The notes: generated by a model not told the origin, from the letters alone. Shown: positions 36,834 to 47,049, numbered from the stretch's first letter. The stretch is 64,000 bases of DNA from Flavobacteriales bacterium 34_180_T64 (GCA_002162765.1 MAAR01000013.1:62001-126000); one strand, 5' to 3'. Made by a program: numbers and translations.

Positions 36834-37826
36834 ATGGCAATATTAAATTTTCAGAAGCCCGACAAAGTAATCATGATTGATTCAACTGAGTTTGAAGGTA
36901 AATTTGAATTTAGACCTTTAGAACCAGGTTATGGATTAACAGTAGGTAATGCTTTAAGAAGAGTTTTGTTATCTTCTTTAGAAGGTTTTGCAATCACATC
37001 AGTTAGAATTGAAGGTGTAGATCACGAATTTTCTACAATTGCTGGTGTAGTTGAAGACGTTACAGAAATGATTTTGAATTTGAAGCAAGTAAACTTCAAG
37101 CGTCAAATTGATGAAATTGATAACGAATCGGTTTCTATCTCTATTTCTGGACAAGATCAAATCACTGCTGGTGATTTTCAGAAATTTATTTCTGGATTTC
37201 AAGTATTAAACAAAGACTTAGTGATTTGTAACTTAGATCCTAAAGTAAGTATCAATATGGAACTTACTATTGAAAAAGGAAGAGGTTATGTTCCTGCTGA
37301 AGAAAACAAAAAAGCTACAGCACCATTAGGAACAATCTTTACAGATTCAATATATACGCCTATAAAGAACGTAAAATACAGTATTGAAAATTTTCGTGTT
37401 GAGCAAAAAACTGATTACGAAAAATTAGTTTTTGAAATCGTCACTGATGGATCAATTCCACCAAAAGATGCATTGACTGAAGCTGCTAAAATATTAATTC
37501 ACCACTTCATGTTATTCTCTGATGAGCGTATCACACTTGAAGCTGATGAAATTGCACAAACAGAAACTTATGATGAAGAATCGCTTCACATGAGACAACT
37601 ATTGAAAACTAAATTAGTTGATATGGATCTTTCTGTGAGAGCATTAAACTGTTTAAAAGCGGCAGAAGTAGATACTTTAGGTGATTTGGTATCCTTTAAT
37701 AAAAATGATTTAATGAAATTCAGAAACTTCGGTAAGAAGTCTTTAACTGAGCTTGAAGAGCTTGTAAATGTTAAAGGATTGAACTTCGGAATGGATTTAA
37801 GTAAATATAAATTAGATAAAGATTAA
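36834..37826 (+). CDS. rpoA: RNA polymerase alpha subunit
   Basis: The 330-residue alpha subunit has the dimerising N-terminal domain ('[20 protein letters not shown]') and a C-terminal helix-hairpin-helix domain ('[20 protein letters not shown]', '[16 protein letters not shown]') that contacts UP elements and activators. It shares the rpsD promoter. A 59-base gap with a hairpin precedes rplQ. Confidence 0.98.
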   Translation: MAILNFQKPDKVIMIDSTEFEGKFEFRPLEPGYGLTVGNALRRVLLSSLEGFAITSVRIEGVDHEFSTIAGVVEDVTEMILNLKQVNFKRQIDEIDNESVSISISGQDQITAGDFQKFISGFQVLNKDLVICNLDPKVSINMELTIEKGRGYVPAEENKKATAPLGTIFTDSIYTPIKNVKYSIENFRVEQKTDYEKLVFEIVTDGSIPPKDALTEAAKILIHHFMLFSDERITLEADEIAQTETYDEESLHMRQLLKTKLVDMDLSVRALNCLKAAEVDTLGDLVSFNKNDLMKFRNFGKKSLTELEELVNVKGLNFGMDLSKYKLDKD

Positions 37827-37828
37827 TA

Positions 37829-37870
37829 CATCATATTTTGCGCCTCAAATTGGGTTGAAGCAAGATGATG
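37829..37870 (+). repeat. Imperfect hairpin in the rpoA-rplQ gap
   Basis: CATCAT (37829-37834) pairs with ATGATG (37865-37870), and after a two-base bulge TTTGC pairs with GCAAG (37860-37864). It covers most of the gap between the rpoA stop and the rplQ ATG at 37886. No T-run follows. Support is only base pairing, so function is uncertain. Confidence 0.4.
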
Positions 37871-37885
37871 ATTAAATAAAATGTC

Positions 37886-38356
37886 ATGAGACACGGAAAA
37901 AAAATAAACCATTTAGGTAGAAAAACCGCTCACAGAAAATCAATGTTGGCAAATATGGCTTGTTCTTTAATAGAGCATAAACGTATTAACACAACAGTAG
38001 CTAAAGCAAAAGCGTTAAAGCAATTTGTTGAGCCAATGATTACAAAATCAAAGGAAGATACAACTCATAATAGACGTATTGTAATGGCTAGATTAAGACA
38101 AAAGGAAGCTGTTGCAGAATTGTTTAGAGATGTAGCTCCAAAAATTGGTGATCGTCCAGGTGGTTATACAAGAATCATTAAACTTGGGAACAGGTTAGGT
38201 GATAACGCTGATATGGCAATGATAGAATTAGTTGACTATAATGAACTTTATAATGCTGATAAGACAGCTAAGAAAAAGTCAACACGTAGAGGTAGAACTA
38301 AAAAAGTTGAGACGGCACCAGTTGCTGAAACAACAGCTACTAACGAGGAAGAATAA
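37886..38356 (+). CDS. rplQ: 50S ribosomal protein L17, C-terminally extended
   Basis: The 156-residue L17 begins '[20 protein letters not shown]' and is complete by about residue 120 ('[15 protein letters not shown]'). A tail of some 35 residues rich in Lys, Arg, Thr and Glu ('[20 protein letters not shown]') extends it beyond the roughly 127 residues of E. coli L17. The last gene of the supercluster; a strong terminator follows at 38381. Confidence 0.97.
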   Translation: MRHGKKINHLGRKTAHRKSMLANMACSLIEHKRINTTVAKAKALKQFVEPMITKSKEDTTHNRRIVMARLRQKEAVAELFRDVAPKIGDRPGGYTRIIKLGNRLGDNADMAMIELVDYNELYNADKTAKKKSTRRGRTKKVETAPVAETTATNEEE

Positions 38357-38380
38357 ATGATTTCAACATTTATAAATATT

Positions 38381-38413
38381 AAAGGATAAACATTTTTGTT
38401 TATCCTTTTTTTT
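38381..38413 (+). terminator. Intrinsic terminator of the ribosomal supercluster
   Basis: AAAGGATAAAC (38381-38391) pairs perfectly with GTTTATCCTTT (38398-38408) around ATTTTT, with a run of eight T ending at 38413. It lies 25 bases after the rplQ stop. Confidence 0.9.
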
Positions 38414-38424
38414 ATGCAATTTTG
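38396..38424 (+). promoter_or_regulatory. Candidate carA promoter overlapping the terminator
   Basis: TTG (38396-38398) and CAATTTTG (38417-38424) are 18 bases apart, with one mismatch in the -7 element. The TTG sits at the loop-stem border of the terminator. Only about 18 bases remain to the carA ATG at 38443. Confidence 0.4.
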
Positions 38425-38442
38425 TAAAACTTTTCGAATAAA

Positions 38443-39552
38443 ATGAAATATCAAAAACGTGACAAAGCTTTAATCCTTCTTTCAGACGGAACTATTTTTC
38501 ATGGAAAATCAATAGGGAAAAAAGGAAGTGCTTTCGGAGAAGTCTGTTTCAATACGGGTACTACTGGTTATCAAGAAATATTTACGGATCCATCTTATTA
38601 TGGACAACTTATGGTGGCTACCAACGCACATATAGGTAATTATGGTACGCATCTTGAAGAAGTAGAATCAAATTCAATAAAAATTTCAGGTCTTATATGT
38701 AAAAACTTTAGTTTTAATTTTTCTAGAGTTGCTGCAGATGATTCTCTTGAGAGCTTTTTCGAAAAAAACAATTTATTAGCCATATCAGATGTAGATACTA
38801 GAGCTCTTGTGAGCTATATTAGAGATCATGGTGCTATGAATGCAGTGATTACTACTGAAGTCGATGATATTGATAAATTAAAAAAACAGTTGACTGAAAC
38901 TCCAAATATGGATGGTTTAGAGTTGGCGTCAAAAGTGTCAACCAAAGAAGCATATTATTATGGTAATGAAAATGCAACGTATAAAGTAGCAGCTTTAGAT
39001 TTAGGAATTAAAACTAATATTTTAAAAAACTTAGCAAAGAGAGACGCCTATATTAAAGTGTTTCCATTCGATTCTAAGTTTGAAGCTTTAGAAGCTTGGA
39101 ATCCTGATGGTTATTTTTTATCAAATGGACCTGGAGATCCGGAACCATTAGTAGAAGCACAAGCAGTGGCTAAAGAAATCATTAGTCGTGATTTACCATT
39201 ATTCGGAATTTGTTTAGGGCACCAAGTTATTGCATTGGCAAATGGGATCTCGACTTATAAAATGCATAACGGCCATAGAGGTATAAATCATCCAGTAAAG
39301 AATTTAATCTCTGGAAAAGGTGAAATCACTTCTCAAAATCATGGGTTTGCGATCAATAGAACGGAAACAGAAGCAAATCCAAATATAGAAATTACACATG
39401 TACATTTAAATGATCATACTGTGGCTGGTATTAGAGTGAAAGACAAGAATTGTTTTTCGGTACAATATCATCCTGAAGCAAGTCCTGGTCCTCATGATTC
39501 TTCATATTTATTTGATCAATTTATTGAAAATATAAAAAACAATAAAGCGTAA
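38443..39552 (+). CDS. carA: Carbamoyl-phosphate synthase small (glutaminase) subunit
   Basis: The 369-residue protein has the CPSase small-chain domain ('ALILLSDGTIFHGKSIGKKG' at the start; 'EVCFNTGTTGYQEIFTDPSY'). A class I glutamine amidotransferase domain follows, with the catalytic cysteine in 'LFGICLGHQVIALANG' and the His/Glu pair in 'VQYHPEASPGPHDSSYLF'. It supplies ammonia from glutamine to CarB for arginine and pyrimidine synthesis. carB is not in the window. It is flanked by terminators on both sides and is therefore probably a single-gene unit. Confidence 0.96.
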   Translation: MKYQKRDKALILLSDGTIFHGKSIGKKGSAFGEVCFNTGTTGYQEIFTDPSYYGQLMVATNAHIGNYGTHLEEVESNSIKISGLICKNFSFNFSRVAADDSLESFFEKNNLLAISDVDTRALVSYIRDHGAMNAVITTEVDDIDKLKKQLTETPNMDGLELASKVSTKEAYYYGNENATYKVAALDLGIKTNILKNLAKRDAYIKVFPFDSKFEALEAWNPDGYFLSNGPGDPEPLVEAQAVAKEIISRDLPLFGICLGHQVIALANGISTYKMHNGHRGINHPVKNLISGKGEITSQNHGFAINRTETEANPNIEITHVHLNDHTVAGIRVKDKNCFSVQYHPEASPGPHDSSYLFDQFIENIKNNKA

Positions 39553-39590
39553 AAAAATGGCAAAGAAATTAAAATTCTTTGCCATTTTTT
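39552..39590. terminator. Terminator after carA
   Basis: AAAAAATGGCAAAGAA (39552-39567) pairs perfectly over 16 bp with TTCTTTGCCATTTTTT (39575-39590). The A-run begins in the carA stop codon and the T-run follows the stem, so it can work in both directions. Confidence 0.9.
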
Positions 39591-39663
39591 CGTTACGAAA
39601 ATGATGTAGAGACAATTAAATGTAATATTCCAAACACTTATATTATTTGGGATAACAATTTTG

Positions 39664-40995
<1,332 letters not shown>

Positions 40996-41016
40996 ATTAA
41001 CCAATAATTTATTTCT

Positions 41017-41055
41017 AAAGCGATTATTAAAATATTAATAATCGCTTTCTTTTTT
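41017..41055 (+). terminator. Terminator after eno
   Basis: AAAGCGATTATTAA (41017-41030) and TTAATAATCGCTTT (41035-41048) form a perfect 14-bp stem with loop AATA, followed by C and six T. Confidence 0.9.
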
Positions 41056-41166
41056 GTATCAATTTTATGAATATTAGAATTGTTAAATCCTTTCTTATTT
41101 GCCATTAAAAATCAAGAGATATTTCGTAAATTAGCATTCCGCAAAAAAATATAAAAATTCTATTAT

Positions 41167-42453
41167 ATGTCTAATAAAGCTACCATTGAAGTTAATGGTC
41201 AAAAACATGAATTTCCGCTAGTTACGGGAACAGAAAACGAAGTTGCAATTGATATAAAAACATTACGAGGTGTTACTGGTGGTGTTACGACTATTGATCC
41301 AGGGTATAAAAATACTGGATCTTGTGAAAGTGGTATAACATTTCTTGATGGTGAAAAAGGAATTTTAAGGTATAGAGGGTATTCTATTGAAGAATTAGCT
41401 GAAAAGGCAGACTTTTTAGAAGTTGCCTATTTATTAATATTTGGTGAATTGCCAAATCAGGATGAACTTGATAAGTTTCATTCAGATATAAAGGCACAGT
41501 CTATTGTTGATGAAGATGTCAAAAAAATACTGGATGCATTTCCGAAATCAGCGCATCCAATGGGTGTATTGGCATCATTAACAAGCGCATTAACTGCCTT
41601 TAATCCAACTTCTGTAAATGTAGATTCTGAAGATGAAATGTATAATGCTATCGTTAGAATTCTAGGTAAGTTTCCTGTCTTGGTAGCATGGACATTGCGT
41701 AAAAAGAAGGGGTTACCATTAGATTATGGGGATAAGTCCTTAGGCTATGTAGAAAATATTTTAAAAATGATGTTTAAGCAACCTAATGAAGACTATGATT
41801 TGAGTCCAATATTAGTGAATGCTTTAGATAAATTATTAATTCTTCATGCCGATCATGAACAAAATTGTTCTACATCTACAGTACGTATTGTAGGGTCGTC
41901 ACATGCTGGTTTATTTGCATCAATTTCTGCTGGGATTTCAGCACTATGGGGACCTTTACATGGAGGTGCCAATCAGGCAGTTTTAGAAATGCTTGAAGCT
42001 ATAAAGGAAGATGGTGGAGATACTAAAAAATATATGTCTAAAGCTAAGGATAAAGATGATCCTTTCCGTTTAATGGGCTTCGGACATCGTGTATATAAAA
42101 ACTTTGATCCACGAGCTAAAATCATAAAATCTGCAGCCGATGAAGTCTTAAGTGATTTAGGTATTGAAGATCCAATTTTAGATATTGCTAAGAGTTTAGA
42201 ACAAGAAGCATTAAACGATGATTATTTCGTAAAGCGTAAGTTATATCCTAATGTCGATTTTTATTCAGGAATTATTTATAGAGGTATGGGTATTCCAACC
42301 GAAATGTTTACCGTTATGTTTGCTTTAGGTCGTTTACCTGGGTGGATATCTCAATGGAAAGAAATGCGATTACGAAAGGAACCAATTGGTCGACCAAGAC
42401 AAATTTATACTGGGGAAAACCTTAGGCCATTTGTAGACATAAAAAATAGATAG
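41167..42453 (+). CDS. gltA: Citrate synthase, Gram-negative hexameric type
   Basis: The 428-residue protein belongs to the long Gram-negative class, with the N-terminal region 'MSNKATIEVNGQKHEFPLV'. Catalytic residues lie in 'NCSTSTVRIVGSSHAG' (His), 'GFGHRVYKNFDPRAKII' (His) and 'YPNVDFYSGIIYRGMGIP' (Asp). It condenses oxaloacetate and acetyl-CoA. NADH inhibition is usual for this class. A -7-like TAAATTAG lies at 41127-41134. A terminator follows immediately downstream. Confidence 0.97.
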   Translation: MSNKATIEVNGQKHEFPLVTGTENEVAIDIKTLRGVTGGVTTIDPGYKNTGSCESGITFLDGEKGILRYRGYSIEELAEKADFLEVAYLLIFGELPNQDELDKFHSDIKAQSIVDEDVKKILDAFPKSAHPMGVLASLTSALTAFNPTSVNVDSEDEMYNAIVRILGKFPVLVAWTLRKKKGLPLDYGDKSLGYVENILKMMFKQPNEDYDLSPILVNALDKLLILHADHEQNCSTSTVRIVGSSHAGLFASISAGISALWGPLHGGANQAVLEMLEAIKEDGGDTKKYMSKAKDKDDPFRLMGFGHRVYKNFDPRAKIIKSAADEVLSDLGIEDPILDIAKSLEQEALNDDYFVKRKLYPNVDFYSGIIYRGMGIPTEMFTVMFALGRLPGWISQWKEMRLRKEPIGRPRQIYTGENLRPFVDIKNR

Positions 42454-42466
42454 TATTTACTATCAT

Positions 42467-42495
42467 AAAAGCTTCATAATTTTATGGAGCTTTTT
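42467..42495 (+). terminator. Terminator after gltA
   Basis: AAAAGCTTCATA (42467-42478) pairs with TATGGAGCTTTT (42483-42494), with one G-U pair and loop ATTT; the T-run ends at 42495. It contains a spurious ATG at 42484 that has been disregarded as the start of the next gene. Confidence 0.85.
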
Positions 42496-42510
42496 ACATT
42501 TACACGTACT

Positions 42511-43425
42511 ATGTTAAAACTTAATATAAAAAACGAAACTTCTAAGTTACATGCCGTAATTTTAGGAACAGCTCAAAGCAATGGACCAACTCCTAATGTT
42601 GAGGATTGTTATGATCCTAAAAGTATTCAGCACGTTTTAGCAGGCACATATCCTAAAGAGGAGGATATGACAACTGAAATGGATGCATTAGCGGCAGTTT
42701 TTAAAAAATATGATGTAGAAATTTTTAGACCAGAAATTATTGAAAATTATAATCAAATATTTTCACGCGATATTGCATTTGTCATTGATGATAAAATTGT
42801 CAGAGCTAACATTTTACCAGAGAGAGATCAGGAAATTGAAGCAGTGAGTTATATTTGGGATCAAGTAGCTGATGAAAATAGGATTATACTTCCAGAAGAA
42901 TGTCATGTAGAAGGTGGTGATGTAATGCCATGGAATGATTATATATTTATTGGAACATATTCTGGAGAAGATTACCCCGAATTTATAACCGCAAGAACTA
43001 ATATCGATGCAGTGATTGCTATTCAAGAATTGTTTCCTTACAAGACCGTTAAATCCTTTGAATTAAGAAAATCAAATACAGATGCTAAGGAAAATGCGTT
43101 GCATTTAGATTGTTGTTTTCAGCCTATAGGCACTAATAAGGCAATTATTCATAAAAATGGGTTTTTGATTGAAAGTGAGTACCAATGGTTGGTCAATTTC
43201 TTTGAAAAGGACAATGTGTTTGAAATTACAAAAGACGAAATGTATAATATGAATAGTAATGTGTTTTCTATTTCTGAAAACGTGATAGTTTCTGAACGTA
43301 ATTTTACACGATTAAATACTTGGTTGAGGGATAAAGGCTTTACCGTTGAAGAAGTTCCCTATGCTGAAATAGCAAAACAGGAAGGATTACTAAGGTGTTC
43401 AACACTTCCACTTGTTAGAGATTAA
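42511..43425 (+). CDS. Guanidine-modifying enzyme family (DDAH/arginine deiminase-like) hydrolase
   Basis: The product is 304 residues from the ATG at 42511; an upstream in-frame ATG at 42484 lies inside the gltA terminator and was rejected. The guanidine-modifying catalytic set is complete: EGGD at 134-137, His198 in 'ALHLDCCF' and Cys296 in 'GLLRCSTLPLVRD'. Family members include dimethylarginine dimethylaminohydrolase, arginine deiminase and agmatine deiminase. The substrate here is likely arginine or a derivative, released as citrulline. It shares a TTAA with the convergent M28 peptidase gene. A candidate -7 (TACATTTA, 42495-42502) overlaps the end of the terminator. Confidence 0.8.
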   Translation: MLKLNIKNETSKLHAVILGTAQSNGPTPNVEDCYDPKSIQHVLAGTYPKEEDMTTEMDALAAVFKKYDVEIFRPEIIENYNQIFSRDIAFVIDDKIVRANILPERDQEIEAVSYIWDQVADENRIILPEECHVEGGDVMPWNDYIFIGTYSGEDYPEFITARTNIDAVIAIQELFPYKTVKSFELRKSNTDAKENALHLDCCFQPIGTNKAIIHKNGFLIESEYQWLVNFFEKDNVFEITKDEMYNMNSNVFSISENVIVSERNFTRLNTWLRDKGFTVEEVPYAEIAKQEGLLRCSTLPLVRD

Positions 43426-44588
43426 TTCAAGATTAATTTTTTTACATCGTTGCCTGTTTTCGTTTCGAAAACAGCAAAATACATACCGTTGTTAAGTGTT
43501 TCTACGTTAATTGTAGTGTGTTGCTCCAATAAGGTTTGTTTATATACTTCTTCACCTAAAACATCAATAAGTTTAAAAGCGATTGGTTCGGTATATGCTG
43601 AATTAATTGAAATATTTAAAATGTCCTTAACGGGGTTTGGGTATACACTAATTTTCATAGCATTTTCATAGGTTTCTAGTCCAAGGGCTTCATAAGCAAC
43701 GGCAAATTCTAATGCCGCTCCTAGCGCACCTTTTGTAACTTCAAATACGTAATTCGGATCCATATTCACCAATAAATCATTAGCTGTATGCGCATAAGGG
43801 GTTTCATTTTTTTCATATAAACCGGTAATGATTTCACCATTGTCCTCGAAAGGCACATAATCTGAAGCATAAGCAAAAGATATTTCCGTGTCTAGATTTG
43901 AATATAACTCAATACAGGTAGCTAATACTCCTGTAGCAATTGCTGATTCTGAATTATTACCTGATGGATTACTTCGATCTTCTTCACAAATAATAGTGTC
44001 ATTAACTTGTCCACTTATACCTCCAACTTCATCGATATTAAACACAAGTTTAATATCTAAGTTTTCTGGAATAACTGTATTATTCACATAATAATTACTG
44101 CCTACTAGTCCATCTTCTTCACCGCTAAAATGAATAAATTTTATTGAATATTCAGTTTCTACGTCTTTCAACAATCGCGCTAGCTCTAACATTAAAATAG
44201 TGCCACTCCCATTATCATTGGTTCCGGTTCCATTTATGGTGTCGTAATGTGCGTCAATGATTAAATATGTATTTGGGTAAACTGTTCCTGTTTTAGTGAC
44301 TATTATATTATTACTTGTTCCTGAGAAATATGTAAAGGGTTGCGTTACAATATTTGTATAGCCTAAACTTTGATAACGTGATGTGATCCAATTTTCAGTA
44401 TTAGTTAAGGCTGCTGTTCCTACTTCTTTAATTCCTAAATTTTCAAATGCTGTTAAATCATTTACAACATTTGAAGACGAAGTATTGCTTACTATATTTC
44501 CATAAAAAGGATTATAAGTTTGAGCATGAATATTTATACTATAAAGTATGAAAAATGAGATAGAAATTCTAAGATATAAGGGATTCAT
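43422..44588 (-). CDS. M28-family aminopeptidase with T9SS C-terminal domain
   Basis: The 388-residue secreted zinc peptidase has a signal peptide ('ISFFILYSINIHAQ') and the M28 metal-binding motifs 'YLIIDAHYDTINGTGTNDNGSG', 'IKFIHFSGEEDGLVGSNYY' (catalytic Glu-Glu) and 'FNIDEVGG'. A histidine for the second metal is at 'YAHTANDLL'. The last 75 residues are a type A T9SS domain ('MKISVYPNPVKDILNISINS' ... 'KKLILN'). It should be exported to clip N-terminal amino acids from extracellular peptides. It is monocistronic in appearance, with no terminator seen between it and the ACBP gene upstream. Confidence 0.9.
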   Translation of the reverse strand: MNPLYLRISISFFILYSINIHAQTYNPFYGNIVSNTSSSNVVNDLTAFENLGIKEVGTAALTNTENWITSRYQSLGYTNIVTQPFTYFSGTSNNIIVTKTGTVYPNTYLIIDAHYDTINGTGTNDNGSGTILMLELARLLKDVETEYSIKFIHFSGEEDGLVGSNYYVNNTVIPENLDIKLVFNIDEVGGISGQVNDTIICEEDRSNPSGNNSESAIATGVLATCIELYSNLDTEISFAYASDYVPFEDNGEIITGLYEKNETPYAHTANDLLVNMDPNYVFEVTKGALGAALEFAVAYEALGLETYENAMKISVYPNPVKDILNISINSAYTEPIAFKLIDVLGEEVYKQTLLEQHTTINVETLNNGMYFAVFETKTGNDVKKLILN

Positions 44589-44667
44589 AATATGAGATTT
44601 GGTATTTACAATGTGAAAATAGTGTTTTTATAAAGCCTATTAACATATTGATTATGATTTATTTAAG

Positions 44668-44934
44668 CTATTTTCGATAAAGAAAATAATTATTCACAAG
44701 ATCAATATATATCTGCTTAGCTTCTTCTTGGCTAATATTTTTCACCTGAAAAAGGGCATTGGTTTTAAACGCATTAATTATAGGTTTACTGCTACTAGGT
44801 CTACTATAATTATTACTCGCTTTTTTATAATAAGCATATAATCGTAATAAAAAATCTGCAGGAAACGGTTCCTTATAGCTGTTAACACGCTCTACAGCTT
44901 CATCAAATTCAATATTTAGCTCCTCTGAAGTCAT
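44668..44934 (-). CDS. Acyl-CoA-binding protein (ACBP) family
   Basis: The 88-residue four-helix protein has the ACBP pattern: 'FDEAVERVNSYKEPFPADFLLRLYAYYKKA' in the first helices (the LxLYAYYKKA motif), 'FQVKNISQEEAKQIYIDLV' at the C-terminus. The usual 'KWDAW' segment is altered to 'NAFKTNALFQV'. ACBPs hold long-chain acyl-CoA esters and are uncommon in bacteria. The start overlaps the psd stop by four bases (ATGA), indicating coupled expression with phospholipid synthesis. Confidence 0.8.
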   Translation of the reverse strand: MTSEELNIEFDEAVERVNSYKEPFPADFLLRLYAYYKKASNNYSRPSSSKPIINAFKTNALFQVKNISQEEAKQIYIDLVNNYFLYRK

Positions 44935-45584
44935 GATAGTTCAGCAATAATACTTTCGCCTCCTTTTACTTTTTGATTAAGTTTAACCTTTATTTCGGCA
45001 TCCAGAGGTAAAAATAAATCTACTCTTGATCCAAATTTTATAAATCCAGAATCAGCTCCTTGCGTAGTAGTGTTGTTTTGTTTTGCATAATTAACGATAC
45101 GTCTCGCCATGGCTCCAGCTATTTGACGATATAAAACCTTACCAAAAGTATTGTTTTCTACCACTACGGTTGTACGTTCGTTTTCTTCACTAGACTTAGG
45201 ATGCCAAGCAACTAAGAATTTTCCAGGATGGTACTTGCTATAAGTTATAGTTCCACCAATAGGATAGCGAGTAACATGAACATTTAAAGGCGACATAAAT
45301 ACGGATACTTGAATACGCTTTTCTTTGAAAACTTCATTTTCCATTACCTCTTCAATAACAACAACCTTACCATCAACTGGAGATAATGCATGATTATCAT
45401 TTGAAACTGTGTTGCGTTTAGGGTTTCTAAAAAATTGTAGAATCAAAATTAAAAACACAATGCATAGTAACATCAAACTAGTTCTTAACCATGCCAGTTG
45501 TACAAAATAATCAACAATCATTATAGCAGTTACAATAATAACTAAAGTTATAAATATGATTTTGTGTCCTTCTTTATGAAACAT
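44931..45584 (-). CDS. psd: Phosphatidylserine decarboxylase proenzyme
   Basis: The 217-residue short-form Psd has two N-terminal membrane segments (residues about 8-50). 'RNPKR', 'ALSPVDGKVVVIEEV' and 'VFMSPLNVHVTRYPIGG' follow, and the processing site is FGSRVDLFLP, where the chain is expected to break between G185 and S186 to form the pyruvoyl group. It makes phosphatidylethanolamine from phosphatidylserine at the inner membrane. The start overlaps cdsA by 11 bases. A PssA gene to make its substrate is not in this window. Confidence 0.95.
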   Translation of the reverse strand: MFHKEGHKIIFITLVIIVTAIMIVDYFVQLAWLRTSLMLLCIVFLILILQFFRNPKRNTVSNDNHALSPVDGKVVVIEEVMENEVFKEKRIQVSVFMSPLNVHVTRYPIGGTITYSKYHPGKFLVAWHPKSSEENERTTVVVENNTFGKVLYRQIAGAMARRIVNYAKQNNTTTQGADSGFIKFGSRVDLFLPLDAEIKVKLNQKVKGGESIIAELS

Positions 45585-46398
45585 ATGTAATAAATCTTAA
45601 AAATAAATATATAAACGGTGCTGCAAAGATAATACTATCTAATCTATCTAATAAACCTCCATGACCAGGCATTATGACTCCGCTGTCTTTTACATTCGCT
45701 TGGCGCTTAAACTTTGATTCAACAAGATCACCTAAAGTCCCAAATACGCTAACAATAATGCCTAAAATAAGCCAATGTGTGAAATCGAGATGTGTTGTTG
45801 TAAATTTAGCAATAAAATAACTAGTGACACAGGATAAAAATAAACCACCTAAAAAGCCTTCCACAGTTTTTTTAGGAGATACACTAGGAAATAGCTTTTG
45901 TTTTCCGAAATTTTTACCAACCAAATAGGCGCCAGTGTCATTTATCCAAATTAATATAAAAGCACCTAATAAGAATACTGGTGTAAATGTATGATTATAA
46001 TTTGCGATAAGAATTAAAAAAACAAAAGAACTAGAAAGATAAAAAGTGGTTATAATGTAACGTTTGGAGCTAAAAAGGGGAATTGTTTTTTCAGAGAATA
46101 AATCCTTGATTAAAAAGAGCTGAACGAATATAGTTAGAACTTGTAATATTTGAATAGCTTCTTCAAATCCTGAAGGAGGATTTGAGATTGCAGACCAGTA
46201 TCCAAAACCAATAAAAAGTACTGTAAAAATTACATAGGGTAAAAAGCTTGTAAAATTTATAAGTTTTTTAAATTCTGCTAAACATATCAATCCGAAAACA
46301 AAAAATAAAGCATTAAGGGCATGCTGCCAATAAAGCGATAAAATGAGTAAAGAAATGTATAACGCTCCTGATATTGCTCGTGTACTGAGTTCTTTCAT
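45574..46398 (-). CDS. cdsA: Phosphatidate cytidylyltransferase (CDP-diglyceride synthase)
   Basis: The 274-residue membrane protein with about eight hydrophobic segments ends in the CdsA signature 'DSGVIMPGHGGLLDRLDSII' followed by 'FAAPFIYLFLRF'. It makes CDP-diacylglycerol from phosphatidate and CTP, the precursor of phosphatidylserine and other phospholipids. It starts exactly one base after the LUD gene stop and overlaps psd, so the order LUD-cdsA-psd-ACBP is a tight operon. Confidence 0.95.
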   Translation of the reverse strand: MKELSTRAISGALYISLLILSLYWQHALNALFFVFGLICLAEFKKLINFTSFLPYVIFTVLFIGFGYWSAISNPPSGFEEAIQILQVLTIFVQLFLIKDLFSEKTIPLFSSKRYIITTFYLSSSFVFLILIANYNHTFTPVFLLGAFILIWINDTGAYLVGKNFGKQKLFPSVSPKKTVEGFLGGLFLSCVTSYFIAKFTTTHLDFTHWLILGIIVSVFGTLGDLVESKFKRQANVKDSGVIMPGHGGLLDRLDSIIFAAPFIYLFLRFITYVS

Positions 46399-47007
46399 CT
46401 AAAGATCTTCTAAAAGAAGCAAATATAAGTTTTTTGAACTACTACCATAGGTTAGAAAATCTTTATCTTCTAAAGTTTTAAAATGTTTAATAGTAGTAAT
46501 ATTTGTAGGGATTTTATTTCTGTTTTTTCCTTTTATACCACGAAGTCCTTCTCCTATACTTTGAACAAATTGACTTGTAGTAGCATAAATGACAAAATTT
46601 GGAGGCAATTCTTTGAGTTTTTTCTCTGCAATTTGATTAGAAGAAATTAATAAAGAGCCATCATCGGCAATGAGGTATTCGCAAGTAGATAGAAAAAAAG
46701 TGCTATCAGAAACTTGAGTAGTGGTTTTAAATCCAAAATCCTTAAATAGTGCTGACAATCGTTCATCAAAAACAAGTACTTGCTTATCTTCCCATTCATT
46801 TTCCTGAAGAATATCTTTTAAACTTGTACTAATTTCTCTTAAATTTTCGCAATACAAAAACTTGCCACCATTTGCCTTGAAATTAATAGTAAATTTCTCA
46901 TCTATTGGTAGTTTGAGATCCGGCATGTATTTGCCTCTCTCATCGTTTTTAATATTATCTTCTTCACTATCAGACTTAAGTCCGAAGATTTTACGAAATA
47001 GACTCAT
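46399..47007 (-). CDS. LUD-domain (LutC/YkgG-like) protein
   Basis: The 202-residue protein resembles the LUD domain family: 'CENLREISTSLKDILQENEW', 'STCEYLIADDGSLLISSNQI', 'LPPNFVIYATTSQFVQSIGE' and 'LYLLLLEDL' at the C-terminus. LutC is part of a lactate-oxidising complex in Bacillus, but no LutA or LutB is nearby and the gene abuts cdsA, so a different, membrane-lipid-related role is likely. That role is unknown. Confidence 0.75.
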   Translation of the reverse strand: MSLFRKIFGLKSDSEEDNIKNDERGKYMPDLKLPIDEKFTINFKANGGKFLYCENLREISTSLKDILQENEWEDKQVLVFDERLSALFKDFGFKTTTQVSDSTFFLSTCEYLIADDGSLLISSNQIAEKKLKELPPNFVIYATTSQFVQSIGEGLRGIKGKNRNKIPTNITTIKHFKTLEDKDFLTYGSSSKNLYLLLLEDL

Positions 47008-47049
47008 TTATGGTTTGCAATTACCTGGGTTATTCTAAAAGAATTTACT

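Noticed and set aside
42484-42510. Earlier ATG for the DDAH-like gene
   Set aside because: It lies within the right arm of the gltA terminator hairpin; the family-like sequence starts later.
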